NCBI RefSeq assembly: GCF_964340395.1
Contig: NC_135551.1
Coordinates: 11,825,379 to 11,889,378 of the forward strand
Reading direction: 5' to 3'
DNA length: 64,000 nucleotides
DNA from: Glandiceps talaboti
Lineage: Eukaryota > Hemichordata > Enteropneusta > Spengelidae
The notes beneath the pieces are model-generated. The model saw nothing but the letters and a program-made list of their open reading frames with translations. It ran no database searches and had not been told where the DNA came from. Numbering within the stretch: position 1 is the stretch's first letter; every line of letters begins with the position of its first letter. The translations under genes were made by a program, and so were the position numbers. This document shows positions 22,966 to 37,900 of the stretch, one piece after another.

Positions 22966-23194
22966 GGGGTGGCAGGGCTAGAGGATTTGAACCCAACAAA
23001 TCAACCACCATGACTGTAAAAATGTTTTTGCTAAGTAGGTGAACAGCTGATTTTTTTTAAATATTTGCTTTAATTTGACTTTTCGTTGTGTTGCCTTACG
23101 TTGTGTCACGTCGTGTCACTTTTTATCTTTGAAATTGTACTTTCTCATAACAGAAGACATACATGATGAATGTAGTGTATTTCAAAAGTAAAAG

Positions 23195-23565
23195 CTAACA
23201 ATGAATGTAGCTTTTAATATTCAAAAAGTAGTTAGTAAAAGTAGGTTTTCTGGTGGTATTTTAACATGTAGAGGTACTAATAATATGAGGTAACATTTGA
23301 ATCAAAATACAAGAGAGCAGTGTAGGGGTGGGTACCCCTAGAAACTTTAAGAACTAAAAGATTGTTTTGTGGTGCTATTTAACATGTAGAGGTACTAATA
23401 ATATAAGGTAAAATTTTAATCAAAATACAAGAGAGCAGTGTAGGGGTGGGTACCCCTAGAAACTTTAAGAACTAAAAGATTGTTTTGTGGTGCTATTTTA
23501 ACATGAGGTAAAATTTTGATCAAAATACAAGAGAGCAGTGTAGGGGTGGGTACAGAGTAGAGACT
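23195..23565. repeat. Three tandem units of about 118 bp
   Basis: Units contain AAAATACAAGAGAGCAGTGT, then AGGGGTGGGTACCCCTAGAA and AAGATTGTTTTGTGGTGCTA. The second is nearly identical to the first and the third is shortened. The short reverse ORF across it is not supported as coding. Confidence 0.75.
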
Positions 23566-24023
23566 TCTCCACTGTCTATGATCAAAGGTACATCTGAAAT
23601 AAATCACCTAAATGAAAATACAAGGAAAACAAACTTGTTGACATTTATAATACTTTCAGGCCTTAATTATTAAATAATGAAGAAAGGTATGTGAATTTTA
23701 TCATCTGTGCATATTTTTATCATAGACCAAAACAAATTGTTTGATTCTGGTCACCCGGCCCAACCTTGTTTTTTACTGCTATTCTTGACTTTTTTTGTAG
23801 GTAATTTGAAAAAAAATCAACATTTTTAAAATAATGAGAAATTGTGAGATTTGAAGATGTCATTGCCTCATGTGATCAAAACAACATGGTAGAATACAGC
23901 GTACCTCACAATTTCATGCAGAAAGTGTGATTACATTGAAGAGAAGGCTCTATTGACCTCTCTTTAAACATGAAGAGAACATCTGAACAGATCCACAAAG
24001 ATAAAAATATATTATTAATAACA

Positions 24024-24025
<2 letters not shown>

Positions 24026-24079
<54 letters not shown>

Positions 24080-24080
24080 A

Positions 24081-24110
<30 letters not shown>
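24026..24110. repeat. (TG)n microsatellite just upstream of LTN1 exon 2
   Basis: About 40 TG dinucleotides with one CG/TATG interruption, 85 bp before the acceptor at 24196. It creates a Cys/Val repeat ORF that is not a gene. Confidence 0.95.
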
Positions 24111-24113
<3 letters not shown>

Positions 24114-24195
24114 AACCCTACATGTACCTACTCACCCTATTTTGAAATTGGGCATTATTGGAATATCACAATTTTTCTTTTTGCCTCATATTTAG

Positions 24196-25959
24196 CCTTC
24201 CAGTAGTGGGCGTGCTGCAGAGCTCCTTGCCAGAGATGGTGGTGGTGCTGTAGGATTTGTTGGATTTGGTAGTATGGCAGGTGATCTGGGTTATGTACCA
24301 ACACAAGGTGCTGATGATATCGATGTGTCTGTAGATGCAGATTTTAGAATGGTGATGAGAAAGATGACCAAGAAAGATGTCACCACAAAACTCAAAGTAA
24401 GTCAGAGATAAAATAATACAGGTGAATTAGAGTTCAAGGGGAATATGACTCCAGGAAATAAACTTTGGGTTCTGGAGGATCATTGCATGATTTTACATCA
24501 CATACATTATGCATGATTGCAGAGAAAAACTGAGTTGTTTCTCATTATTTGTTCAGTACAGTCCTTGAAATTAGTATGCATTGTCTTATGGGAGTTATAA
24601 CTGCTTAACATAGATATTCATTATGAAGAATCATACGACACTGGTAATCCAACCTTTGGTTTACTAAGATAGGCTCAAACTAAATATATTGTTCTTCAGT
24701 GTGGTAGATTACACAAGTGGAGGATTACAGTTCCTCTGTTGTGTGATTCTAATCACCCTGTGATCAATACACATAAGTGTAAACATTGGAAGTCCCAAAA
24801 CAGCACTGCAAGTTCATGGAACTCTAAATAGACTAGTTTTCAGAGACACCTCCCTACTGAGACTATAGTATAATTAAACCAACGTCCATTCAATAGCTTA
24901 TCACTGTTTTATCAACACGTTGCAACAATACATGTAGATTTAGTTTGTGTCTATCTTAGAAAATGAAAGGCTCAACTACCAGGGTAATATTATCTTCAGA
25001 TAAAACAAAACATGGGATGAGTTCATTGTAGCAATATGTATTCTATGATATCATAATCATGCTGTCATTTCATTTCAAACTGTGTACAATTTTAATTTGT
25101 TAGGCTACTCAAGAGTTTACAGCAATGTGTAAAGAAAAAGATGAAGATATTGTCAAAGGTATACTACCATACTGGCATCGACTTTATGCAAAGATAGCTA
25201 ATGTAAGTACTACTAGTTAATAAGTTATATTTGAAGTGCTTTGTTGTCAGTAAACCTGAATGTCATTCTCGTAAACCAGAGCTGTCATTTCTTCCAAAAA
25301 CTTCGAAATAACAAGACCTGTTCAGACAGCATGTTTTGGACGGTGTCGTAAAAGAGGCCATGGTTTGCGACGATGCTGAATGTATGTCTTTTTTAAGTGT
25401 TCACTTCCAATGTCATAGATATTTGGGTACTAAATATGAATGTGATTACAAGTGATTTCCTGTAAAGACCAGTAGGACTACCCCACGATGATTGAACGCT
25501 AGATGGTTTTGTTACAAAGTTGTCTAAGTTACTTAGTACTAGTTTGTCACCTAAGATCATATTGATACAAGTATACTATATAGTTAGAAGTAAGTCTGAC
25601 TGGACTTTTTTGATGACACATTAAGTTACCCTACACCAAGTGCATTGCCTAAACACTGCCACTAGAGGGCACTACTTATTTGAAAGGTGTATTATCATTG
25701 AGTTAATGGCAATATTTTATATTGATAGGACCATGATAGGAGAGTTCGGGAAGCCATCCAACAAGCCCATGAACAGGTTGCTGTCAAAGTCCGTCGTAAT
25801 TTAGCTCCACATCTGAAATATTTGATGGGTCCGTGGTTAGTAGGACAGTGTGATACGTATGGTCCTGCTGCTAGTGCTGCTAAGTCCGCCTTCAATGCTG
25901 CATTCCCACCTACCAAACAAACTGAAGCTATTGCCTACTGTAAAGAAGACATTTTAGCT
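24196..25959 (+). CDS. LTN1: LTN1 exons 2-4, conserved N-terminal domain
   Basis: These exons encode the most conserved N-terminal block, which in listerin contacts the 60S subunit and NEMF-side partners. Visible family signatures: [49 protein letters not shown], then [48 protein letters not shown] and [20 protein letters not shown]. All three exons are phase 0 at both ends. Exon 2 starts at the proline after the expected exon-1 basic segment. Confidence 0.92.
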
Positions 25960-28900
25960 GTAAGTTTGAAACTCTTTGTTTTGTTGTGAGATATATTCCT
26001 GACTGAAAACTGACAAAAGGGGGACTGAGTCAGAAACAGCTGACTGCCTTACAGTCTGTGATACCCCAATACACCATATTCCGGTTATAGGAAAGATAAA
26101 AGATTTCATGGTTTGGCCACTAGGAGTGCTGTTCACAAGTTGTTCGATGGCAGCTCAGATCACTAAATATTGGTTAGTGGTCTGAGATGGCAGGGAGTGA
26201 ATGCCAGCTTATTATAGCATAATGACAGCAGACACACACTACTGTAATACTCTGTTATGGACATTCAGAGTTCTTTCATACACATTTCATTCACTGCTAA
26301 GTGTCATGGCCACTGGTTGCATGAAGCACTGCTAGGGAGGGGTAAATTTAACATTGCACTTATGCACTACCACTCACTTTTGATCAACCTATAGAGAATT
26401 AATGTAATTGTTGTAAGGAAAATACATGTATAATGCATCCATTGATTGTTTTACTTTGATTCTATTGTTTTACTTTGCGTCTATTGTTTTACTTTGCTTC
26501 TATTGTTTTACTTTGATTCTATTGTTTTACTTTGATTGTATTGTTTTACTTTTGATTGTATTGTTTTACTTTGATTCTATTGTTTTACTTTGATTCTATT
26601 GTTTTACTTTGATTCTATTATTTTATTGCAGTACTTAAATGACAACCTGTTTAAACAAATACTGTCAACACTAAGTGATCCCAAGTAAGTGAATAGTCAA
26701 TACACTAACTAACATTCTGGTAAGAGGTTTATTTTACTTACCCCAGGTGATAAGATTCAATACATTTTGCAGAAATCTGATTGAACATATGACATTCAAT
26801 ATTGTATATCAGGAATCATAAATTTTAGGTTTATAGTTAATAAGTTAGGAGTTTAACACATTTTAATAAGTTAGTATGGTTAGGGGCAGTGTGCCCTCTA
26901 AGTCAGTTTGATGTGCCACTGTTGCACACAATTTCTAGTGTCACACCAAAATTTGGTGTTCCCCTATCTCTTACTATGTGGTGACTCACAAGAAATGCCA
27001 GTTTTTATCATTTTGATTCCCAACAACAAAATTTGGCTATCACTAGAGGGCACACTGGTTAGGGCTGTGAATAACTGTCAAAACAAATCAATAGTTTTTG
27101 ACCATTACTAATATTAGTGATGATGTGATTATTATTGAGGTAACAAAAAAGCAGAAATTGTCACATTCCTTCTGATAGTAATCATAATGAGAGCAAAGGG
27201 GTGGTTGGTAAAATATGGAAATTAGTCAGTAATATCAAGAAATGAGACTCATAAATCTGCCCAACGATGGAAATATACTTGTTAGAACAAAATATTTTAA
27301 AACAAATTCCTGAAAAAGTAGCCAGCAACATATTGCAGAGTAGGGGGTTGTGTTTGTTGGCTGTCAGCCCATATCGACATTCCTTGATCAGTCTGTTTTT
27401 CAGGATCACTCTTTTCTATAGCTCTAACAGATAACAGTTTTTTCACACCTAAATTGGAATACTAATCTGCATTATCACTAGGCCTGTAGTTTATCAGCAC
27501 CTGTTACAGTGCATAATAAAATATTATGTGTTTGATTGTTGCACAGATCAACACCACCAGAAGAAATGGAAGCCAAGTATAACCGAGTGATAACATCATC
27601 ACTGCTAGCATTCAGACATTTCCTCCTTGTCTTACCAAAACAAGAACATGAAAACCTACAAGAAACATACCGGGGCTTCCTTACAGAGCCAAAGTTGTGG
27701 AAGTATGCCAAGAACAAAGCACCACCAGTAAGACATTCTCTTTACATTGTCATATTTAAGCTAATAATGTAAGCCTTTCAAGTGATAAAATAGTGTAAGT
27801 AATGGTAAAGACAAACCAATTCAATACAAACAAGCTTTACTTGTGTGGATATGACTAAAGTACATAATTATACAATTATACCTGTAAGCTTTAACAAATT
27901 ATGATACCATGGTATTTAACTTGAAAGTAAACAGTGTCTTGTACAAAATACAACTAAAACATTGAGGGATCACCAAACAACTGTGCCTATCATACACATT
28001 TTATGTTCCCCAAGAACAATTTAGATAGATAAGAAACAGACTTCCCACAGACCACTCAATACAAATATAAACACATCATCCGACCCCTACTGATACCCAG
28101 ACACACACATTGTCCTTGGAACAAACAAGCTATTTAAAACCATCACATTGCAGGCTCAGATTTTGACACATACAAGTGTATTGATTCAAAGTTACAAGTG
28201 ATATGTGTGTGCACATACAGTGCCTACTTGGCAGGAGTGTGGTGTTGTTTATATTTGTAATGAGTGGTCTGTGGGAAGCCTGTTTCTTATCTATCTTATA
28301 GTTCTTTGGGAACATAAAATGTGTATGATATGCACAGGTAATCCCTCGATGTTTTAGTTTTAATTTCATGCTGACACCTCCATTGTACTTCATACCATAG
28401 AGACCAAAGAGATCGATGAAACCAAGAAAATTTGAGGGGATTTACTAGCACAAACTACAATGGAAAGATACACTACAAACCGTTCTAATAGCTACCAGAT
28501 ACCAAACTGTAGTTATGTTCAAAAACTCGTTCTTCCCATGAACAATAATAGACTGGAACAATCTTGAAGATAGCGTAGTTAAAGCTGGATGTGTTGTATG
28601 ATGCCTTCAAGACATCCATCCAGAATGATTAAGATAAGAGCCCTCTCTTTCCCTTGATTATATACCAGTTGTGTGGTCATTTGATGTATTTATACAGATA
28701 CGGATACATATATATAGGATTTGTTCTGACTCTGATACACATTTTTGCATTTGACATATTTTCTTATTCCAGATCAGGGGAGCATTTTTCTCTGTCATTT
28801 CAGCAATGTGCCAGGCAATACCTCAAGTGGTTGATAATTATGCATGCAAACTTTGTCCAGCTGTTCTTGGTAATATTGATGACACAGATCCAGCTGTTTG

Positions 28901-31900
28901 TCAAACTCTTTGGGAGGCAGTGTTGTATGTAGTTTCCTCCATCACTGTAAGTTGTCATGCATAGACCTATCCAAATAAACACTGCCCTCATGTGGTAGTG
29001 TTGTTATTTCCTCATTGACAGTATTTAATAGACCTATCCAAATAAATGTGATAGTGTAGCAATTGCTAGTACCATCAAGGTAAGCTGTTGTAAATAGACC
29101 TATCCACATAAACACTGCCCTCATGTGATAGTGTAGCAATTGTTACCATTATGGTAATCTGTTGTGAATAGACCTATTCAAATTAAAACTGCCGTCATGT
29201 GATACAGTGTAATGGTTTTGTCCATCACTGTAAGCTGTTGTAAATAGACCTTACCAAATAAACACTGCCCTCATGTGATACAGTGTACATGTACATGTAG
29301 TATTCTATGGTTAATTCTGAAAAAATCCAAGTAAAATGTGCTTTATCTAGCTGGAAATAGGAAAACAGCATATTACACATATAAAAACAATGAAACAAGT
29401 TCACACTTCAAGACTAACTTCCATGTTATGTTTTATCACCTCAGGATTGTTGGAAACACATCAACACAAGGAAAGCCTTCCTATCAAAACTGTGGGTAAT
29501 ATTCCGTAATGCTGGTAATGGTTCCGCCACTGTCATCTATCCCAACTTACTACCACTACTTAGTAAAATACCAGTAGATGTCATTGGACAGGGAATAGGA
29601 TTTTATAATGAATTCTTTACCAACATGAAAACAGGGTAAGTTATTTACAACTTTATTTTGGTTCATTTATATGCAAAGAAAAAGAAGTCAATAGAGAAAA
29701 CATGAGAACGTAGTCACCTAAAGGTAGAGATATTACAGTAATTACTGAGGGCATTATGGCTAGCAATAGGTTCATATACAGATGCTGTTTATGTGGTCTC
29801 TATAACATCTGATTGGTTGTAGTGTTGATGTACAGAGCCGTTGTGATAAGTAGTGCATTTTATATGAAATGAACACCTCTTGGCTGGTACATTTCAGACG
29901 GTGCCGTACAGAGATCTGTGGTTCATGACATTGTAACAGCTGCTTGATTATGTTCACTTCATCAGCCCCCATGTTAAGTTTTGTTGCTTGGATCCTTGCA
30001 AAAATTGAGACTGTTTGAATTGGGTTAACTTTGGATATTTGGATTGTATGTGTATGGAGCTACACTGTATGTATACAGCGACACTGTATTATGCACTCAT
30101 TGCGTACAGGTATGCAATCCAATATTGCAGTGTAGTGTAGTGCAGTGCAGACACCTAGTATGTGCACTTAATCATTGGTACATACTTGCATTCACTTTAA
30201 ATTTGTATCTCATTTGTTTTTCTCTATTTAGGTTGACAACTGACAGAGTTCACAGCAGTAGTAGTGAATGTGGAGCTGTGATCACAGCATTCATGGAGTG
30301 TCTACGATTCTCAATACTACAACATTTACAAACTACAGAGGGCAGTATAACAATACAAGATCATCTCATTTTAGACCAGGTAAACTCAAAATATTTAAGA
30401 TTCACACTCAAGTAACATTAAAACTACAGATCAGTATAGGAATACAGGATCAGCTCATTTTAGACTAGGTAAACTCTAGATATTAAAGATTTACTCTCAC
30501 GTAGCATTTAGAGACTACAGTGTACAGAGAGCTGTATAACTCTACAGGATTATCTCACTCTGGACTAGGGTCCTCATAAAATATTGTTTATGTCATGTCA
30601 TGTCATGTTGTATTTTGTCATGTTAGATTGTTGATACTGTTCTGTTGTATTTTGTCATGTAAGGTTGTATGGACTATTATGTTGAAATATGATGTCAAAT
30701 TTATTCTAGCCTAGGGGAGGTTGAAATACTATGACAAATTTGTTGTAGCCTCGGGGAGGTTGAAATACAAATTTGTTGTAGCCTCGGGGAGGTTGAAATA
30801 CAAATCTGTTGTAGCCTCGAGGAGGTTGAAATACAATGACAAATTTGTTCTGTTCCTTTGTGTTTTGTATTAATGTTTATTCTGATTTGAAACTTCATTC
30901 CCAAAATTTGGAAAGAAAACTATTGACAGTATTTCCCCTCCTTTATATTTCACCATCAGCTGATTCCATTACTGGAAGCCTCTATCCGTGAAGAGAAAAC
31001 ACAGCTGGCATCATCTCCCCTGTACAGTCATACTTCAAGTCTATTAAATCACATGGAGAAGAACATTCAGTCTGATCATCCACATAAGGAAACATACCTC
31101 AGGGTTTTAGATATATTCTGGACCAACTTTTCACCAATATGTATCAGTGTTGTTGATGAGTTAGATGAAATGTCCAAGGGACAACCATTGGAAAATATTG
31201 CATTCTTACTGGAATGTGTCAAGTCACCAAATGTTGTGCGAAAAGCAGCTGCAAAAAAATCCACCAGGGTTAAATTTACAGATGGACCAGGTATTGGTAC
31301 TGGTGCTAGGAGTAAAGTGAAACCTGTTGTTGAACAGATGAATAGAGAAGAAACACCAATCAAACAGGAATTAGATGACTTAGTTGATATACAACCCATA
31401 AAAGAAGGACCACTACTTAGTCTTGTCTGCAAAGTATCCATAATGTCTCATCAATTTGCGCAGCAAAAACCATCTCAAATTCATCAAAAGTTTTTAGCAA
31501 AGCTTGTAAAAGACTTTGCATCTTCAGAGCTATTTAAAGCACTCACAGAAGTTGATACATCAGATGTCAAAGACAGTGAAGAAACAGAGGGAGAAATAAG
31601 CCATGGAGAAATTGAAAACAGAGCCTCATATGCTGGTAGTTTTTTCCACAAGATATTACTTCCATGGATAGAACAACTGGAAAACAGAGACTTGGCAAAT
31701 TATGGGATAGACTGTTTAGTTGATATGATTCTTGCTGTGGTCCAGTCATGTGACAATGAAGCTGAGAAAATACCACTCTTGAATGAAGTGTTGGAGAAAT
31801 GCAGTAATACCATAGTGTTACATAATTTAGTCAATAAGGTAATTGAGTCCTGGTAGATCTTCCAGAATCTGGTAAAAATCAGTTGAGAAGCTTTGTATTC

Positions 31901-34900
31901 TTTTGTTTTGTTTTGTATTCTTTTGTTTTGTTTTGTTTTGTTTTGTTTTGTTTTGTTTTGCAAGAATGAATGTTCTTTGACTTTGGGTTCATATTTACAA
32001 ATGAAAATTTCTAAATTACAAACTTAGTAATTTACAAGATTTGTGGGTAGAAATTTTCATTTGATTTGCTTTATTTTTAACCTCTTTCATATCAACTGTG
32101 CATGGTCTGTATGTTCTCTTTGTAAATATGTTATAATACTAAGTTGCGTGTGCCTGACAACTGATCAATGTGATCTGGTTTGATGTGAAAATAAGAGATG
32201 GGGATGCAGTTGTATAATGAATGTCGTCAAATCAACTCCACAAAGAGCCATGGTATTAGTAGGATATATAACTCTGTATTAATTCGCCTCATCGCTAATG
32301 CCAATAGGGAACTTGCAATCCAGACTGAGCATGCTCAGACGCAAAGGACTATGGGATTATCTGTCGTTATCGTAATGCCTAATCTGGAGCTACCGATAAA
32401 ATAAACCTCTCGCAATGGTTAGGGTGACTATGAATTGATTATTTGTGGTTACAAACAATGTAACATTATTGTTTATAATGCTAATTGATTAGTATTTATT
32501 ATTGCATTTCCCATGATGCAATATTCAACATGGCGGGTTTGCAAGTTCCCTTTTGTGATAAAAAGGCTGTAACACAAAGTAGATTGATATCAATGACCTT
32601 ATGTGGCCAAAGTATACTGGACATGATACAGAAAATTATCATTTCACAAAAAGTAGTGTTTGTAATTGTCCACATTTACTACATCAATAATTGTCTTCTT
32701 TTTTCAATCTTCAGGCTGTTTCCACATCAAGTGATGCAGCAATTATGAAATGGTTGAAAGGACCTGAGTTTGGAAGCAAACTAGTCCAAGTCACAAAACA
32801 GCTATGTCATGACAGTATGACCTCTGACCCTTCTGAATCAACCAATGAATGCAGCTGGATGTTAATTAGTCTTGGTCTTTCAACCAATCAAAAACTTGGT
32901 AGGTCTCAGTTTCAACTTGAAAGTAAATGATGCTTGGAATGAAAATGTTCATGTACCATTTGCAAAATACATAGTTGATCATAGATAAATTTTGAATAGT
33001 TGTTGATGTCATGGTCAATATAAATTAGGGGATCCAAAACCCCTCACCTAACCCAAACCACAGCTCCCTAGCTCAGATACAAATATGTATCTATTGTAGA
33101 GTTGGTAGAATCACATTAAAGCTAGGGAGTCTAACTCTATTCCCATCCCTAATCTAAGTCTAACCTTAACTCCCTAGTTTGAAGTTAAAAACAAAATATG
33201 TATCTATTATACAGCCAGTCCACTGCTGTACATTCTTGTCCAATCAGAAATACATGAACCTGGAAATTTTCCACATAAATTCTAGGTGACATATATTATG
33301 TAATGTCTTGAATCTTGTGCTTTCTGTTTCAAGTATTGCCAGTCATTTCCTAAGTAAACCATATCTACTACATTGTACATTTCAGAACCTGTCATAGCTG
33401 GTGAATACATGGAACAGATATTGAATACATTTCATCAGTCACTACCCAAATCAAAAGATGAAATGTCTGTCAATCAACAACAATTAGAGAGGTGTGTCAG
33501 TTTCATCTGTGATGTCATCAGTAACTTCTTCCATGCCCTTCAGGTTAGTAATAGATTTATGATGTCATCAGTAACTTCTTCCATACCCTTCAGGTTAGTA
33601 GTAATAGATTTATGATGTCATCAGTAACTTCTTTCATGCCCTTCAGGTTAGTAATAGATTTGTGATGTCATCAGTAACTTCTTTCATGCCCTTCAGTTTA
33701 GTAATAGATTTATGATGTCATCAGTAACTTCTTCCATGCCCTTCAGGTTAGTAATAGATTTGTGATGTCATCAGTAACTTCTTCCATGCCCTTCAGGTTA
33801 GTAATAGATTTGTGATGTCATCAGTAACTTCTTTCATGCCCTTCAGGTTAGTAATAGATTTGTGCTGTCATCAGTAACTTCTTTCATGCCCTTCAGGTTA
33901 GTAATAGATTTGTGATGTCATCAGTAACTTCTTTCATGCCCTTCAGGTTAGTAATAGATTTGTGATGTCATCAGTAACTTCTTTCATGCCCTTCAGGTTA
34001 GTAATAGATTTGTGATGTCATCAGTAACTTCTTCCATACCCTTCAGGTTAGTAATAGATTTGTGATGTCATCAGTAACTTCTTCCATACCCTTCAGGTTA
34101 GTAATAGATTTGTGATGTCATCAGTAACTTCTTTCATGCCCTTCAGGTTAGTAATAGATTTGTGATGTCATCAGTAACTTCTTTCATGCCCTTCAGGTTA
34201 GTAATAGATTTGTGATGTCATCAGTAACTTCTTTCATGCCCTTCAGGTTAGTAATAGATTTATGATGTCATCAGTAACTTCTTTCATGCCCTTCAGGTTA
34301 GTAATAGATTTATGATGTCATCAGTAACTTCTTCCATACCCTTCAGGTTAGTAATAGATTTATGATGTCATCAGTAACTTCTTTCATGCCCTTCAGGTTA
34401 GTAATAGATTTGTGATGTCATCAGTAACTTCTTCCATACCCTTCAGGTTAGTAATAGATTTGTGATGTCATCAGTAACTTCTTCCATACCCTTCAGGTTA
34501 ATAATATATTTATGATGTCATCAGTAACTTCTTCCATACCCTTCAGGTTAGTAATAGATTTATGATGTCATCAGTAACTTCTTCCATACCCTTCAGGTTA
34601 GTAATAGATTTATGATGTCATCAGTAATGTCTGTCATGCCTGTCAAGTTAGTAATTGAATAGCTTTGTGATGTCATCAGTAACTTCCTTGTGTATTTGCA
34701 GATTCCTAATTCCCTTCTTGCCACTCAGAGCAATTCTTTTTACTCTGTTCCCCCTCTAGAGGGTGCTATATTACAGAAAGGTCCCTTCTGAGTTAAATTC
34801 ACTATATTTTTTAGTGGTAGTCATTTTGTATTCACTTGTACAGAGTTTAATTACATGTGACTCAATATTTGTGTGGGAAACTGGAAGGACTTTATTCACC

Positions 34901-37900
34901 AAGGTAGAATGAGGTAGAACCATTGAGAAATTTCTACTCCATAGTCTGTGATAGAACCATTGCCAAATTTCTACTCCATAGTCTGTGATAGAACCATTGC
35001 CAAATTTCTACTCCATAGTCTGTGATAGAACCATTGAGAAATTTCTACTCCATAGTCTGTGATAGAACCATTACCAAATTTCTACTCCATAGTCTGTGAT
35101 AGAACCATTGCCAAATTTCTACTCCATAGTCTGTGATAGAACCATTGAGAAATTTCTACTCCATAGTCTGTGATAGAACCATTGCCAAATTTCTACTCCA
35201 TAGTCTGTGATAGAACCATTGCCAAATTTCTACTCCATAGTCTGTGATAGAACCATTGAGAAATTTCTACTCCATAGTCTGTGATAGAACCATTGCCAAA
35301 TTTCTACTCCATAGTCTGTGATAGAACCATTGCCAAATTTCTACTCCATAGTCTGTGATAGAACCATTGAGAAATTTCTACTCCATAGTCTGTGATAGAA
35401 CCATTGCCAAATTTCTACTCCATAGTCTGTGATAGAACCATTGCCAAATTTCTACTCCATAGTCTGTGATAGAACCATTGAGAAATTTCTACTCCATAGT
35501 CTGTGATAGAACCATTACCAAATTTCTACTCCATAGTCTGTGATAGAACCATTGCCAAATTTCTACTCCATAGTCTGTGATAGAACCATTGAGAAATTTC
35601 TACTCCATAGTCTGTGATAGAACCATTGCCAAATTTCTACTCCATAGTCTGTGACAGAACCATTGCCAAATTTCTACTCCATAGTCTGTGACAGAACCAT
35701 TGCCAAATTTCTACTCCATAGTCTGTGATAGAACCATTGCCAAATTTCTACTCCATAGTCTGTGATAGAACCATTGCCAAATTTCTACTCCATAGTCTGT
35801 GATAGAACCATTGCCAAATTTCTACTCCATAGTCTGTGATAGAACCATTGCCAAATTTCTACTCCATAGTCTGTGATAGAACCATTGCCAAATTTCTACT
35901 CCATAGTCTGTGATAGAACCATTGCCAAATTTCTACTCCATAGTCTGTGATAGAACCATTGCCAAATTTCTACTCCATAGTCTGTGATAGAACCATTGCC
36001 AAATTTCTACTCCATAGTCTGTGATAGAACCATTGCCAAATTTCTACTCCATAGTCTGTGATAGAACCATTGCCAAATTTCTACTCCATAGTCTGTGATA
36101 GAACCATTGCCAAATTTCTACTCCATAGTCTGTGATAGAACCATTGCCAAATTTCTACTCCATAGTCTGTGATAGAACCATTGCCAAATTTCTACTTCAT
36201 AGTCTGTGATAGAACCATTGAGAAATTTCTACTCCATAGTCTGTAATAGAACCATTGCCAAATTTCTACTTCATAGTCTGTGATAGAACCATTGCCAAAT
36301 TTCTACTCCATAGTCTGTGATAGAACCAATGCCAAATTTCTACTCCATAGTCTGTGATAGAACCATTGCCAAATTTCTACTCCATAGTCTGTGATAGAAC
36401 CATTGAGAAATTTCTACTCCATAGTCTGTGATAGAACCATTACCAAATTTCTACTCCATAGTCTGTGATAGAACCATTGCCAAATTTCTACTCCATAGTC
36501 TGTGATAGAACCATTGCCAAATTTCTACTCCATAGTCTGTGATAGAACCATTGCCAAATTTCTACTCCATAGTCTGTGATAGAACCATTGCCAAATTTCT
36601 ACTCCATAGTCTGTGATAGAACCATTGCCAAATTTCTACTCCATAGTCTGTGATAGAACCATTGCCAAATTTCTACTTCATAGTCTGTGATAGAACCATT
36701 GCCAAATTTCTACTCCATAGTCTGTGATAGAACCAATGCCAAATTTCTACTCCATAGTCTGTGATAGAACCATTGAGAAATTTCTACTCCAAAGTCTGTG
36801 ATAGAACCATTGCCAAATTTCTACTTCATAGTCTGTGATAGAACCATTGCCAAATTTCTACTCCATAGTCTGTGATAGAACCATTGCCAAATTTCTACTC
36901 CATAGTCTGTGATAGAACCATTGCCAAATTTCTACTCCATAGTCTGTGATAGAACCATTGCCAAATTTCTACTCCATAGTCTGTGATAGAACCATTGCCA
37001 AATTTCTACTCCATAGTCTGTGATAGAACCATTGCCAAATTTCTACTTCATAGTCTGTGATAGAACCATTGCCAAATTTCTACTCCATAGTCTGTGATAG
37101 AACCATTGCCAAATTTCTACTCCATAGTCTGTGATAGAACCATTGCCAAATTTCTACTCCATAGTCTGTGATAGAACCATTGAGAAATTTCTACTGATGT
37201 ATAAGTATCCCATAACAAGTCATACTTTAGGGATTATCGCACACAAAGCTCAATAAATGAAAATACTACTGTATAACTGGAAACCCATCACTGTATCTCA
37301 CAGAAGTAAATTTTTATAAAACTTTAATATCAAAATCTCAGTAGTATATACAGAAGCTGTAAGCATTGAAGATGTGAACTAAATTTGGTTAGAAGTGCGA
37401 AAATGAAGTTTAGCAATCGCATTTACACTAGACCCCCCCCCCGTCCAACAAACAAAGTTTACTTATTGAGTTTGTGTGACATTGTGTGATCATAATACAT
37501 TCTAGTACTTGTAAATTAATCATACAACTTTCTATTCTGACATTGTATCTATTCAGGGTTGTTTTATGATACCAGCAGCTGAACATCTTCTGTTGACTTT
37601 ATTTCAACTAAATTGTTGTAATAGTTATGGTTTGTCAGGTGAGTAGTGTACATATACATATAATTATTATTTCTGTTTGTTTTGTAATGTAATATGCACG
37701 GGATGATGGGACAGAGAAGAGATACTCTCCTGGTGAAATCTGTAAAGGCTTGGAGTGAATCCTACCTGATCTATTTTAAGTGTCACTTTGACATCTGAAA
37801 TATCTCATCCACTTGTGTCTTTTTCCCCCAAAGATGTAGTAATGGAGAAATTAAAAGAGACTTGGCAAGTTGGTACAAAGTCATTGATAAGTCACAGAGG

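Noticed and set aside
23970-24206. Cys/Val repeat ORF
   Set aside because: Translation of a (TG)n microsatellite.
31076-31441. Minus-strand ORF of 121 codons
   Set aside because: Antisense shadow of LTN1 exon 10.
33504-37197. CRISPR-like array appearance of regular repeats
   Set aside because: Head-to-tail identical units without unique spacers, in a spliced animal gene; these are minisatellites.
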